Positions 23,580 to 35,060 of a stretch of 64,000 bases of DNA are shown in pieces. The notes beneath the pieces were generated by a model, which was not told where the DNA came from, made no database searches, and saw nothing but the letters and a program-made list of their open reading frames with translations. The DNA is taken from NCBI RefSeq assembly GCF_000204055.1, contig NW_006768783.1:837985-901984 (forward strand), written 5' to 3'. The translations under genes and the position numbers were made by a program. The stretch comes from Melampsora larici-populina 98AG31 (lineage: Eukaryota > Basidiomycota > Pucciniomycetes > Pucciniales > Melampsoraceae). Position 1 is the stretch's first letter. The number at the start of each line of letters is the position of its first letter.

Positions 23580-26500
23580 ATGGATTTGCTCAACAAGAAG
23601 TCATACCAGACCATAGCCTTGATTCTGAATTGGCCTATATTGCTGACGGCTATGGGCGTTTGGGATTTTTCCAAGACCATAGGTCACCCTATCTCAACCA
23701 CGGAAAGCTATGCGTCTTACTTGGCAAAAACGTTCGATCCGGCACTCCATGAGCAGGGTGTTTCTGAATTGGACAACGAACATGCCTCTGGCATACTCTT
23801 TGACGCGCCAGGAACTTGGACTGCAAACATTCCCGCTACGTCTATCGGTCACATCCCGCCAATTGACGAGTTTTACAATGATATATATGGGAAGAGTGTC
23901 AGTGAACAATTTGGATGTGTTTTCGCGGCGATCAAAACAAATAATAATATTTGACTCTTTTGTTTGTTTAACAACTCCTCTGCTACAAAGTATCTTCAAA
24001 GTCTTCAGTCTCTTGGGCAAATGAATACAGGTGTCTTCAAGACTCGCGATGGGGCAGTGATCGATCATTCGAGCGGAGCCGGAATCGAGATTCGGGAACA
24101 GCGTCCGATACTTCAAGGTACAGGGCAAGAAACCCAGTCCGACGTATTCCCTCCAGGTCCACAGATAGAACCCCCTTGGCGCGACTCGCATATCTTGACT
24201 TCTCCTTCATCGGAAGCTCTTATGGACAACCTTCGAGGAGGGCCATGGGATCACCTTGAAGTTGAACCCGAGAGCAACTGGTATCACCGCGAATCAAACC
24301 ATGAAATAAGTCAACCCCCAGAATTGAAGCCAGATTCTCCGTCTTGGTTCGAAGTGCTCGACCGACTACCTCCGGCGAGTACAGAGGTGACAGGCGCGAA
24401 ACCGCATTACGAATGGAGACCGGTCAATGCTCAAATAAGTCCAAGTAGTTCTGAAGAACCCTCTTGGCGCGACTCACATATCTTGCATCCCACATCGGGA
24501 GCCCTAATGGACAGCCTTGGACAAGGGTCATGGGAAAACTTTGAAGACCAACTCGAGAACAAAATGTATCACCACGAATCAACCCACACAATAAGCCAGC
24601 TTCCGGACTTGGAGCTAGATTCGTCTTGGCTCGAAGTGCTCAGCGGACTACATCCAGCGAGTCCAGAGGTGAGCGGCCCGAAACCGTCCTACGAATGGAG
24701 ATCGGACAATGTTCAAAGAACTCAAAGTATCCACGATCATCCGCTTAGAACCCCGAAGATATTCGGAACATCATCCCCAGAGTACGAACAGCCTCATCAT
24801 CGCGAAGTGTCCCAAGACGAGCTGTTTGACAAACTACCTAGCCCAGATCTGACTGCACCTCTGGCTCGACATGATCACTACACTCTATCAAATGACCACA
24901 TTTCACCGTCTACAACAGACCCATATGATGAAATTACCACGACAGTATACCCAGCTGAACATACTACAATGCACGACGAGACACACCCAATGCCATATCT
25001 TCAATATTCCTTTCCTTCATCATCTCCTGAGTATCAGTTTAATGGAGTTCTACGAAATGATAGATTCCACTCCAATAATCCCTCTGAGACCTTCAATAAA
25101 AAACACAATCAAATCGTAGATGACGCTTCATCGCGACCTCCCGTCTCTCCAGTCATCTCTTCTCTCTCGAACGGGAGACGGCCTCTTGGGACTCTCGAAG
25201 ATATGACAAATTTTCTTACTCATGACACAGCTCACAGCACACAGCCTATGATACCTGTTTTAGAGAGTCAGCAAGGGTCAGAGCGGTCTTCGAACTTGTG
25301 AGTGTCTCGGATGACTAATCAATAGGCAAAGCAATCTGTTTTTAATCCTTGATTGGTGTACAGCGGCTTCCGAGATTTTCCACCTACATCCCACCCACTG
25401 TTCCAATATCCATCACCGGCTAGTCATGCGCACAAAGACTTTCTGAATCAGGCAGAAGTACCATCGCTTGGTAGTAGCAGAAGTAAAAAGGGGGAAGAAC
25501 CTGAAAACCAAGCTGACATATTTGAGTTCGAACACCCCGAGGACCTCTTGAGATCCGGGGGATTGTCAATGCATCCTCATAGCTACAGTAGCACTCAGTC
25601 TGTTCCTCTTTCTGAACAAAGGCTCTTGTCAAAAGAACCCTCAAAGATATTTGTTGATAATGATGCATGGACTGACTTTGAAGCTACAAATGAAGCTGTA
25701 AGATCGGAAGGCTACGCGAGCTCGAGATTTCTTGAGAAAAACAATCAATGGAACCCGAGCCAGAATAATCCAGGTATTACCTTCTTTCTTTCTAGGCTTC
25801 TAGCGGTTAACCAGGTATCAATCCAGAGTTGACGCTTATACTCTGATGTCATGAAATTTTATGACTGACTTTCTTCTTTCGAGCGGTATAGATGACAGAA
25901 ATTTAGACCAAAAAAAGGACAGTTCAACCTCTCAGGGCAAGCGGTTGTTTTCTCAAGAAAGTGCGAGCTTATCAAGAACTACACATCTCGAGCGCCCAAG
26001 TCAGACTCATCAAGGAAATTCTCAATCCACCAAGCGAAAAGCTGCCGATGATTCTTCTTCATTTGCCAACGATTACGGCTTCATCAGCCAAGTAGAAAGG
26101 CTTCCCTCCTTTCTAGATGACGAACGTTTTACCTCGGACCCATCAAATCTCCCAAACCGACTCTCCTCTGAGTTAGTATCTAAACCTCGTAAAACTCTTA
26201 GAGGCCTCTCTAGGTCAACTTTTGTTTCAAAATCCAAAGAACAGCACCAGGAAGCTATTTCCAGCAATACCGATGATCTGCAGAAACATGACTCAAAACT
26301 TAGAGCTATAGAAATATATTACGGAGAAAACTGGCCTCATGAAAGATTGAAAAAGGCGCAATTAGCTTATTTGGTAAGTACACGTAAGATAAATACGAGG
26401 AACACCTTCGAGCAGACACGATCAAAACTCTACTCCCCTGTCGAAACCATCCGATTTGATTCAAAAAAGTCTGAGACAAGCCACACGGCAGCAGACACAA

Positions 26501-27264
26501 TTTCTCCTTTGAGTTCCACATCTCCACAACAAGAATCCGGCCTAGATTACGACAAGAACCATGGTCATGGTCTGGAACTGATATCAAATCTAAATCACAC
26601 ACCACTTCCGCCTCGCGCCTTGATTGATACATACCAAGATAAAGTTCTAGAATTTCTCAAGCCAATGGGTGCACATCAAATTTCGGAGCGGCACATGACA
26701 TATCTGGTTGAAAATATGAAGAAGACTTGGGATAATTATCTAGAGATGTTAAGCGTATGTTCTGAAGTGGTTTTGTCCAACGGTCTTCACACAGACATGC
26801 TAAAAGATCTCCAGGATGGGCATAATTGGCTCAAGGAAAAACTGGCCAAAATCACCTCGACTCGCTTCGAATGGCTGCCACTTCAAGGATTGAGACGTCC
26901 CCCCGAAAAAGCAGATAAGAGCAATGTTTTCAGGGCACAGTTTGACAAGCTTTCATTATACGACGGTACCATCTTTTGGCTGACTCACCGAATGTTTGAT
27001 CGAAGACGTGAACGTGTGGGCGCCATGTACGCATTGGAATTCATAAAGGATCAACGAAAAGACTGGATTGCTCATTTAACCCCATCAAGTGCTGATGAAT
27101 TAGTAGTCAGAACGTTGATGATTTTCACAAAAAGGGTGAGACCATTGAAATATCCAAACAGAGTTCAAACCAGCACCACAACTTTCAGAAAAGGAATGCC
27201 ACGCCTGAGCGGTAAGCAATCTGTTGGGGGCAAAAAGCATGCAACACGGAGCTTCAAGTTATGA
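23580..27264 (+). CDS. large rust-type protein with ~95-residue tandem repeat, possibly secreted; unknown function
   Basis: Model: 23580-23897, 23991-25297, 25364-25773 and 25892-27264, predicting 1135 residues. Introns 2 and 3 are well supported by frame (GTGAGT/ACAG and GTATTA/ATAG). Intron 1 (GTCAGT...AAAG) is the best guess that skips an in-frame stop. The N-terminus has a hydrophobic stretch (TIALILNWPILLTAMGV) that could be a signal peptide or anchor. Two tandem copies of a ~95-residue unit lie at ~24168-24454 and ~24455-24720, each with WRDSHIL, ALMD, a GPW/GSW motif, ISQxPxLxxDS and YEWR. The middle is Ser/Thr/His-rich. The last ~200 residues are compact, rich in Trp and charged residues (YYGENWPHERLKKAQL, FWLTHRMFDRRRERVGAMYA), and end basic. 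I know no family with this architecture. Confidence 0.65.
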
Positions 27265-28900
27265 TATAAAGAAATGTAGTTTAAAGAAGAATTCCAAGTT
27301 GTAGAAGCTAAGGAACTAAGAGAAAACAAAAGCATCTAGAGGATTAGATATAGACATAGATGAGGGTGACTCTGGACAAACTTGAGCTAGAATAATTAGA
27401 GATAACCACATGATATCACAAGAAACACACATCTAATCGCATCTCCAACCTGCTGCCCAAAACCATGTACAGAACTCCAAGCTGGGTCAAAATGCCAAGG
27501 TATTGATTGTTCAACATCATCACTGCACACATGTGTTATTCATTTTTGGGGTTGTAACTCGGCCAGATATGTATTTGCAACCTAATAATTGTGCATGGAA
27601 GTTTTTGATCCTTAAGAGGACACTTTGCAACCCATATATGTGACAAACTTGGTGATGATGTAATCCACATTTGGTCAATATGCCATCCTTCAAATGTCAC
27701 TTTAGGCCTCCAAGAGCATCTACATTGACATTGCATCACCATAATGGTATTGTTTGTGATATAAATGCAATGTGTATCTGATGTTCCAAGGCTGATGTTT
27801 AAAGAATTGCCTGCAGTGCATGTCAAAGGTACCACAAGGACCCTAGAATGCTCCTATGAAGGTGGGTGATGTAAAAAAGCCACTTTTGGTGGTGAACTTT
27901 GGACAAAATCTCAAATAATCCCCTTTGCACATATATCTGAGAGTCAAATCCAACATCCCAATCTCTGCAGAAACAGAAATCCTGAACAACAACCACTCGA
28001 GTCTCAAACATGCAATCACTAACACCGCTTTCGTGTAATGTACCCTGTCCTACCCTATCATCATCATGCGAACTCCTGATCGCACAAAACCCATTTGGAG
28101 GCATCAAAAGTATGATCAAACCCCGTGTTCCGAGATCCGGATCCACGGCAATTCATCTTTGAGCATTTGGTCTGGGTATTCCAGGCACCGCCAACAGCAG
28201 AATCGGCATGTGGGCAGTGGGAACTGAGTATCCTCCGGTAGGGCAAGGTTGCACCGCTCGCCCAATCCCATACCTTTGTGATCTGGGATGCAAAGATCAG
28301 GTGTCGTATGTGCATGTACATTGGTCTGAGATCATGAAAGGAAAGTTCGTCGATGGGCATTCAAAAAGTTGAAGAAAATTTTTTCCTTTAGGGCGCCAAG
28401 CTCGGCAAACACGCTCGGCACAAAGCTCAGTGTAAAGCTGTGCACAAATTGCATAAGTTCTTCCGAAGAACTTGAAAGGCTCTTGACTGCCATGAATTCG
28501 CAAGGGATTCGTGATCAATCCTACCAAAACAAGGACCTCATTGTTTATAACAATTCCGACCGAGTAAACGTCCTTGCACTACCTTTCGCTTGGGTCATGA
28601 GAGATGGTTCGCTTCACCTGTGATATGTGATGGGAGTCGGACTACGTTCAGCTCAAAATCAAAAAACAGGCTCCGATATCCAAGCTTACGTGTAAGCCTT
28701 GGCTTATCGATGGCTTTTGTAAACTCACAATCGCAATCCTGCACAGCTTGCCTTATCAATTCGTTCGACTTCATCTTTGTCGGAGATCATGAACAAAAAT
28801 AGACACCGTCCCCTAAACGCTTGAGAAATCAGGACATGATCACATACGAGAAGCTCCAACAGCAATCCAGATCCTACTCACCAAAACCACATCAGCACAC
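27265..28900. other. intergenic; possible relic of a Cys-rich protein on the minus strand
   Basis: Mostly without a supported gene. One minus-strand frame (28064-28360) ends in a Cys/Trp-containing stretch (CPHADSAVGGAW, KCSKMNC, KWVLC) that looks like the C-terminus of a rust secreted protein. No signal peptide or convincing upstream exon was found, so I treat it as a possible remnant. Confidence 0.3.
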
Positions 28901-28907
28901 TATATAA
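28901..28907 (+). promoter_or_regulatory. TATA box of the small secreted protein gene
   Basis: TATATAA lies 119 bp upstream of the ATG at 29020, in an otherwise C/A-rich leader. The position suits a core promoter with a ~90-nt 5' UTR. Confidence 0.5.
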
Positions 28908-29019
28908 ACCCGTCCTCTGATCGGCTCCGAAAAGAATCTTGATTGTCCATCACTCTTCCTAGAATATCATTTTCAAATCCATAAAAACACTCACATCTTA
29001 ACTAAAGCGTACCTTTACA

Positions 29020-29445
29020 ATGAAGCTCTTTATTCCACTTGTCATGGCTAGCGTACCTTTCACAGTGATCGGTGCTATTTCAGTGCTACCAACATGTAGC
29101 AGCAACTTGCGCGTTTGCGCTTCGACCATCCCATCGACTCAGGGTTTATACGGTTAGTATTGCAATCCCTTTGGGCTCATGTTGCAGCTCCTTTAGGTAT
29201 CTAATTCTCTGCTGACAACTCTTTGTGTATCAGGGGTCTATACAACCGGCACTTGTCTGTCCAATACTTCAAGATACTGCTGCCAGTCAGTCTCTCCTGC
29301 GGTAAGCATCCAAGCTCGCTATTATGAAGCTCCCCCGCGGTCGCTAAGCCGGCTGCTTTTTCTGTTATCTGAATGTCTTCACTTATGTAAGAATCCGGCG
29401 CCGGGTGCTTCGGTCTTGGGCCAAGGTTGTAAGGCAAACTCATAA
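29020..29445 (+). CDS. small secreted cysteine-rich protein, three exons (candidate effector)
   Basis: Exons 29020-29152, 29234-29301 and 29392-29445 give 84 residues. Residues 1-19 form a signal peptide (MKLFIPLVMASVPFTVIGA). The mature part has six cysteines in the pattern C-x6-C, then C...CC...C, with the core TGTCLSNTSRYCCQSVSP and a tail ending GQGCKANS. The CC pair and Thr/Ser/Gly-rich loops recall hydrophobin-like or other small secreted proteins, but only six Cys are present where hydrophobins have eight. Splice donors are GTTAGT and GTAAGC, with short introns typical of this genome. A clear TATA box lies upstream. I do not recognise a named family. Confidence 0.65.
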
Positions 29446-30657
29446 TGCAATCCAACACTTTGGCAAAGCTTTGGGGATCTTCTTCTTTTAGTATCAATAG
29501 CTAGGTCAAATATGTGTTGTCAGATTTTCATCATACTTTTCTTGGACTCTTTTATCCTTCCTTGTATCCTGCTGAAACGTTCAATATCTGCAAATCATTT
29601 GACCATCTTGACATACCTATAAAGTTGCTTTGAGGTTACATTGCTAGTGTTCCCAAAGCCCGCGGCGGAATACTGAGGTCCATCAACCAGAAGCAGTGTG
29701 AGCTGAAAAGTGCAGATAAGGATGATACTCCTCACAGGTGACAGAGAACACACTCCTGTCACAGGAGTCATGTACACTGAGTGGTGGAAAGAGACATGCA
29801 GATTTTTTCTACAACTATCCTCTGAAATTACTTGCTCAATAAAATCCTTTTCCTTTTCAAATTTCTTCTTCTGCATCATATCTATCCATAAATCAGCTAC
29901 CAAAATATTGTTGAATGTGGAGATAAATACTAAATGATTATACATCAAATAGAATGATCCGAGCAATCAAACAAACGGAAAAGAAGAAGAAAGCAAAAGC
30001 ATTAAAGGAGATAGAGCATGCGGAATCAAGGAGGGAACACACAGAGTCAAGAATTCCTCAACATCAGGAATAAAAGATGAGAATCATCACTGCCAAGTCA
30101 TCAACAGATTAGACATTTTTTTATCATACTTTCAATAGACCAACCGTTGTTATGTACCATCTAAGGCACAAAAATCCTCCAAACAGAATCACCAATTCAT
30201 TGACAGACAGACTTGTGGACGCGGTTGAATTGTGAGACATGGAGCTGGTAAGGATTCTATGAACAGTATTGGACTTCTACTTGAGTGTGATTTAACCTGT
30301 GAGTATCAGGTTATCAGCTTTGTAAAAGCTGCACACACTGAACAAGAAGGTCAAGATACAATCTGAAGGTAAAGAAGATTGTCAAGAACAAAATGTTGAA
30401 ATTTGATAAATAAAAAGGAAATAGGTAAACAGTGTCATGAATCTTTTATATATATACCAAACTCAAACATTAAGAACATGACCTAATCAAACATAACACA
30501 AATGCATGATGTCATAAGGAAAATAAAGAAAGAGTAAGAAGCCTATAAGATGATTAATATTTCAATTAAGACAGCAAATTTTACGATAAAACACTCCCAC
30601 CATAGTGGATGCTCTAAGGAGCTTTGAAGGTTTTCGAAATGGTGGCTCATATGATTA
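29446..30657. other. intergenic, no gene seen
   Basis: AT-rich DNA up to the left end of the Harbinger element. It includes a near-palindrome ACTCCTGTCACAGGAGT at ~29752-29768 next to CACAGGTGACAG, perhaps a small foldback repeat. Confidence 0.35.
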
Positions 30658-30685
30658 TGGTGGTCAAACTTCGAGAAGAAATTAT

Positions 30686-30745
30686 GCAAGTTCTGTGCAA
30701 CTTCTGTGCAACTTCTTGTAACATCTTGCACGGAACTTGCACCAA
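30686..30745. repeat. left subterminal GTGCAA/CTTGCAC motif cluster of the Harbinger element
   Basis: Repeats of the type GTTCTGTGCAACTT and CTTGCAC occur within 60 bp of the left end. A matching cluster with at least six CTTGCAC/GTGCAAG motifs lies at 34806-34886. Confidence 0.6.
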
Positions 30746-30852
30746 ATCTGCATACTTAAGACTTACATATGCTGACTTAACAAAGCCTCGTTGCTGAGGC
30801 CACCAAACTTATTTCAGTTTCCGTTTCCCAGAGGAGCATCAGTTGTACAGCC

Positions 30853-32790
30853 ATGCCTGAATCACCCCCACCCCCTGCAAGTCAATCCTACTTAACTCCC
30901 ATACACCTCGATCCAAACCTTCAAGTCCTATCGCCCCACGTTTCTGATTCAAGCACCACCACCCCCCTGCAGATCATATCGCCGGTCAACTGGGGTCAAA
31001 GCCCAAGTCAAATCACTGGGCAAGCTCTTCAGCTCGCAATCATCCCACCTTCAGTGAATGCTACTAGCTGGAATTTATCACAATCTAATAGTCTCACCCA
31101 ACAATTTCCGATCAGTAACTCACCTTTGATCACTATGGCTCCGGTTACTCCGGGTACTTCGACTCAAAAAGAGCCCAGTTCAGATGCACCAAAGAAAAAA
31201 CGTAAATACACAAGGAGGAAGACCTCAGATTCAACAACAAGGTCAGAGACCAAAAAAAAAACCCCTCAAGAATCAAATGAAGAAAAGAAAAACACTTCAT
31301 GGAGAACTGAACTTAATTCTGAGGGGAAAAGCGCTATTGTTCTAATAATCGAGTGGTTGGGAACCGCAACTACGACTGGTACACGATATGATTGGTGGAA
31401 GGGAGAGATGGATATGGATACGCGAACAATTTACAGCAAAAAGGATGTTGGGGAAAAAGTTGCTGAGTACTTGGCCGAACAAGGTTTACCAGGTCGAGAT
31501 GGGAAAGGTGTAGAGACACAGGTCAGTATTTGCACATCCTCTCGACTTTGAAGGTGCTGACTAAAGTATGCATCTGTGAATTTAATTTAGATCCGAACCC
31601 TTCAATCGACTTTCACCATTGCTCAAGACTTCCGAAGTGGAACTGGGCAAGGTATTTTGGAAGACTTAGAACAACAAGCACGACTTGAAAAAACCGAGAT
31701 GGGGTACTTATCTGATAGTGATGAATGGAAGGCAATAGAGCATTCAACCAAATCAAAGTTTGACCGTATGTGCCTTTACCTCCATGGCTGATCATACTTT
31801 GAAAGGTCAAATGCTTATGTACAATTGTGTATCACTCTCATTTAGAGCTTTTGTTCCAACGATGCGTCTACTACTACGATCTCTTACCTTTTATGTCAAC
31901 TCGCACTAATGTGATACCCCAGTCCGTACGTGAAAGTGGGGATGTTTTAGATGAAGATAGTGTTCTTCCTCTTCCCTCTACCAAGCGCACATGTAGCCAC
32001 TCTCCAGATAGCAATATATTGTCATTACACAAAACCCGAGATTTTGATATAAGTCCTTTGGAAAACAATGGCGAGCTTACCCAAGATTTAGACTTCACCA
32101 TCTCGTCCAACGGTCCTGATATTATTTCAATGTCCCAAGCCCGAAGATCTTCACCATCTCCAGACAAGTCAAGCAAAGGTGTAAGCGCTCACCGCCCACC
32201 TGGACGACCTGCCAAACGACCCAGATCAGCTCAAATCAATAACAATCAAGGTTTGAGGTCGACCTCTAGCTCAGCATCGGATGTACACAATCTCTTATCT
32301 TCTCAACTACCCTCACGTGAAGAAAAATCTGAGAGAATCAAGCTTGAGAAGGATCGATGGTTATCTGAAGAGAAGTACATGAAGGCTGAGCAAGATGCAC
32401 GACAGGAAGAGCTTAAGACTCAGGCCAAACTGGCGGATGCACTATCCCGTCACCTTTCCGGAGGAGACGATGCTTTGAAGGATTCCGAACGCACCGAACG
32501 TGCTCAAATCAAACTTGAGCAAGACCGAGTTGAACTCGATCTTGCAAAATCTCAGTTGGCTCGCAGCCGTGAAGATCTCATTACAGCTAGGAGCGAACGC
32601 AAGTTGGCTATGTTAGCAAAGTATAAGGCACTTGGTTTGTCAATGGAGGAAGCTAAAAAAGAAGTTGAAGAGCAAGAAGAACAACTTCGTAGTAAGTGTT
32701 CTACCCTCATATATTTGCATTATCAAATCAAAACGATTTTGGGCAACACTGACATGCGTGATTGCTGTGATAGGGGAACTTGAGGGATAA
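30853..32790 (+). CDS. Harbinger accessory DNA-binding protein (trihelix/SANT-like plus coiled coil)
   Basis: Four exons (30853-31521, 31591-31765, 31846-32691, 32774-32790) give 568 residues. The N-terminal ~100 residues are Pro/Ser/Gln-rich. A basic patch (KKKRKYTRRK) follows, resembling an NLS. Residues ~150-280 hold a SANT/trihelix-like domain with IVLIIEWLGT, YDWWKGE and the QGLPGRDGKGVETQIRTLQ stretch seen in many rust Harbinger-associated proteins. After that come an AT-hook-like RPPGRPAKRPR and a long charged coiled coil (ERIKLEKDRWLSEEKYMKAE), similar to the C-terminal region of NAM-associated proteins. The likely role is binding the subterminal motifs and recruiting the transposase, by analogy with PIF/Pong elements. 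No stop or frameshift was seen. Confidence 0.72.
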
Positions 32791-33141
32791 TACCCAGGGA
32801 GTTTGTTAAAAGCCTCTTTAGGCAATTTGTTATTTGTTTCAACCTCATGTGAACGATTTCCCAGTTTGATTCTTTTAAAACTTGAAATCAATTGTTGTTT
32901 CCTTTTTGTATTCTTTCCTTTGCAGTGTGCTTTACAAACTAAAATCCAAAAAAAAAACTTTGGAATCAGCTGTCTAGTTGTCTCGATAATAAGCAATCGA
33001 TTTCATTATTTTAATTCTAGCTCTCATTTGCTTATTACGCACAAGCGCTTTAACGAGCAGCAAACAAGAAAAAGGATATTTTCAAATTGCTACTACCTAA
33101 TAGCATCCTAAGCAGATAAACAAACAAAGAGTGTAAAAAGT

Positions 33142-34762
33142 TTACAACGATTCACAAAAAAGGCGGAATACACGCATTCTTGTGTCTTCATCATCGTCTT
33201 CTCGGATCTCATTCAAAATGAACTCGTCTTCGGGATCCACAGGAGTAGTGATATCATAATGAAAAGCACATCCCTCATTCTGATCCAACAGGAAGTTGTG
33301 CAGGATACAACACGCTGAGATCCAAGCATTCAAACGGGCTACACACTTCTTGTCCTTTAAGAGTAATCGTAGGTCTTTCAGAGATTGCCATCGAGATTTC
33401 AGCATTCCATTACAATGTTCGATTGCGACACGTAATTCACTCAAGAGTTTGTTGAATAACATCTTCTCGCGGGTCAGAGGAAGACCTCCCACTCTTTTGA
33501 AAGCTGGAATGATGAACGAGTTGGAGCTGTACCCAGAATCCGCCAGAAGATACTCTCCTTCTGAAAAAAAATTGTTTGGGTCCGACCACAACTTGACATC
33601 CAAATTCAAACATTGTAAGTGTTTTGAATGAATACCATACACCAGAAATAAAAAAATAACAAACTTACTGAAGATGTACGCATGACTCGCTGGTCATGCA
33701 CACTGCCACACCACCCATGCCGAGCAAACGTGATCCTACGATCATGCGTGCATACAAGCATGGAGTTGACTGCATAAAAAAACTTCCGAGTCCAATAATC
33801 CTCTTTGCACTTCGGAGGACCAAAAGCAAGCGGTATCAAGGTACCGTCAACAAAACCTACACAACCTTTGAAAGGACCGTTTTTGCCCACATTTTGTCAA
33901 ATCTTTGCTCGCTCCGTGGGGGTTGGCCAGGACAAATATTCTCTCTCCAATCGGACAATCGCAACCACACATCTCCATGTGTAATTTTCAACGCTCCCTT
34001 CTGAAAGCATCAAGTCAGTGAAAGTAACTAATTAAATAGCTTCAACCATGTCATTTTTGAAACTCACTTGAAATGCCAAATATATGGGCGAGAACATTCA
34101 GACCACCCCCATTTCCAGAAAGGCCAAGATTGGCCAGAGTCACAATCAGTTGCAGCTCGATTGGGGCCTGCGGACAGTTTGATTGATTCTCGAATAAGTC
34201 AGACGATGCGATTTTGTTCAGTAATGTTAAGAAGCTAGACCGATTCATTCGAGCCTAGATATGCAAGTGAAACCAACAATTAGCTTGTAGACAACTTGAA
34301 AATTCATACCTGGATAAGCAAACATACAAGGGTTAAAAAGGTTGTATCGTGTGATCCCCAAAATCTGTTGAACATCGTTAGACATGCTTGAGGTTCGCGA
34401 CGCCTGGATTCGAAGTATCGCTTTCGCTCGATCATGTCAATTGCGAGTGACCATAATCCCGGATTATCGAATAAAGCCAGTGGGTGTTGTTCAGCTTGGC
34501 GCGCCGATGATTGGAGCAAACGCTTCGGTCGTCGTTGAAATAGCATCCAGAGAGCCACACAAACATATGGTTCCAGATTGAACACCGATTGAAGTTGAGG
34601 AATCTGTAGTAGCTGGAAGAAGGCGGAGAAACCTGAACTTGAGCTGCGGAAACCCTTTCGCTTTCGCGTTAAAACAAGACTGTGAGAGGTATAAGGGTAG
34701 TCTAGATTGGCGAGTCGCTTGAACATTCGAATCACTTGTCTTCTGGATGAGACACGTGGCAT
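33142..34762 (-). pseudogene. PIF/Harbinger DDE transposase with one in-frame TGA
   Basis: Exons on the minus strand: 34310-34762, 34069-34254, 33668-34000 and 33142-33591. The protein matches HARBI1-type DDE_Tnp_4 transposases: an N-terminal HTH region (LIVTLANLGLSGNGGGL), SVENYTWRCVVAI, YLSWPTPTERAKI, then the catalytic Asp in GCVGFVDGTLIPL, the second Asp in LLADSGY, and the Glu in RVAIEHCNGMLKSRW. All three catalytic residues are present. The frame is broken only by a TGA at 33897-33899, between ERAKI and the VGKNGPFKG block. It is otherwise intact, so the damage is recent, or is a sequencing error or readthrough. It converges with the accessory gene 350 bp away. Confidence 0.8.
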
Positions 34763-35060
34763 GATGAGTGAAGTTTGGGTAATTACGGTGGGGTTGTGAA
34801 AAACATACTTGTGCAAGATCGGTGCAAGAAATCTTGCACGGATCTTGCGCGGATCTTGCACGTCGGTCTTGCAAATTTCTTGCACAGGTTTGACCACCAT
34901 AGATATAGTCTTACACAAAGTATGTAGTCATGTGATATGCTTATATGTAGTTGTCGATCGATTTTGAGTTTTGTTGTTTTTGGTTTCTGAGTTCCTCTGG
35001 GCCACTGCAGTCAATCGTTCAATACCTTCTCAAGCCCAATCCTAATCGTAATCAACGGTC

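Larger units (their letters stand above)
30658..34899. mobile_element. PIF/Harbinger DNA transposon (4.2 kb)
   Basis: The inverted termini TGGTGGTCAAAC (30658-30669) and GTTTGACCACCA (34888-34899) bound two convergent genes: a DNA-binding accessory protein (+) and a DDE transposase (-), the classical two-gene Harbinger layout. TA abuts both ends (30656-30657 and 34900-34901), consistent with TWA target preference, although a full 3-bp duplication is not evident. Both subterminal regions are packed with GTGCAA/CTTGCAC motifs in both orientations (30686-30745 and 34806-34886), likely binding sites for the accessory protein or transposase. Confidence 0.82.
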
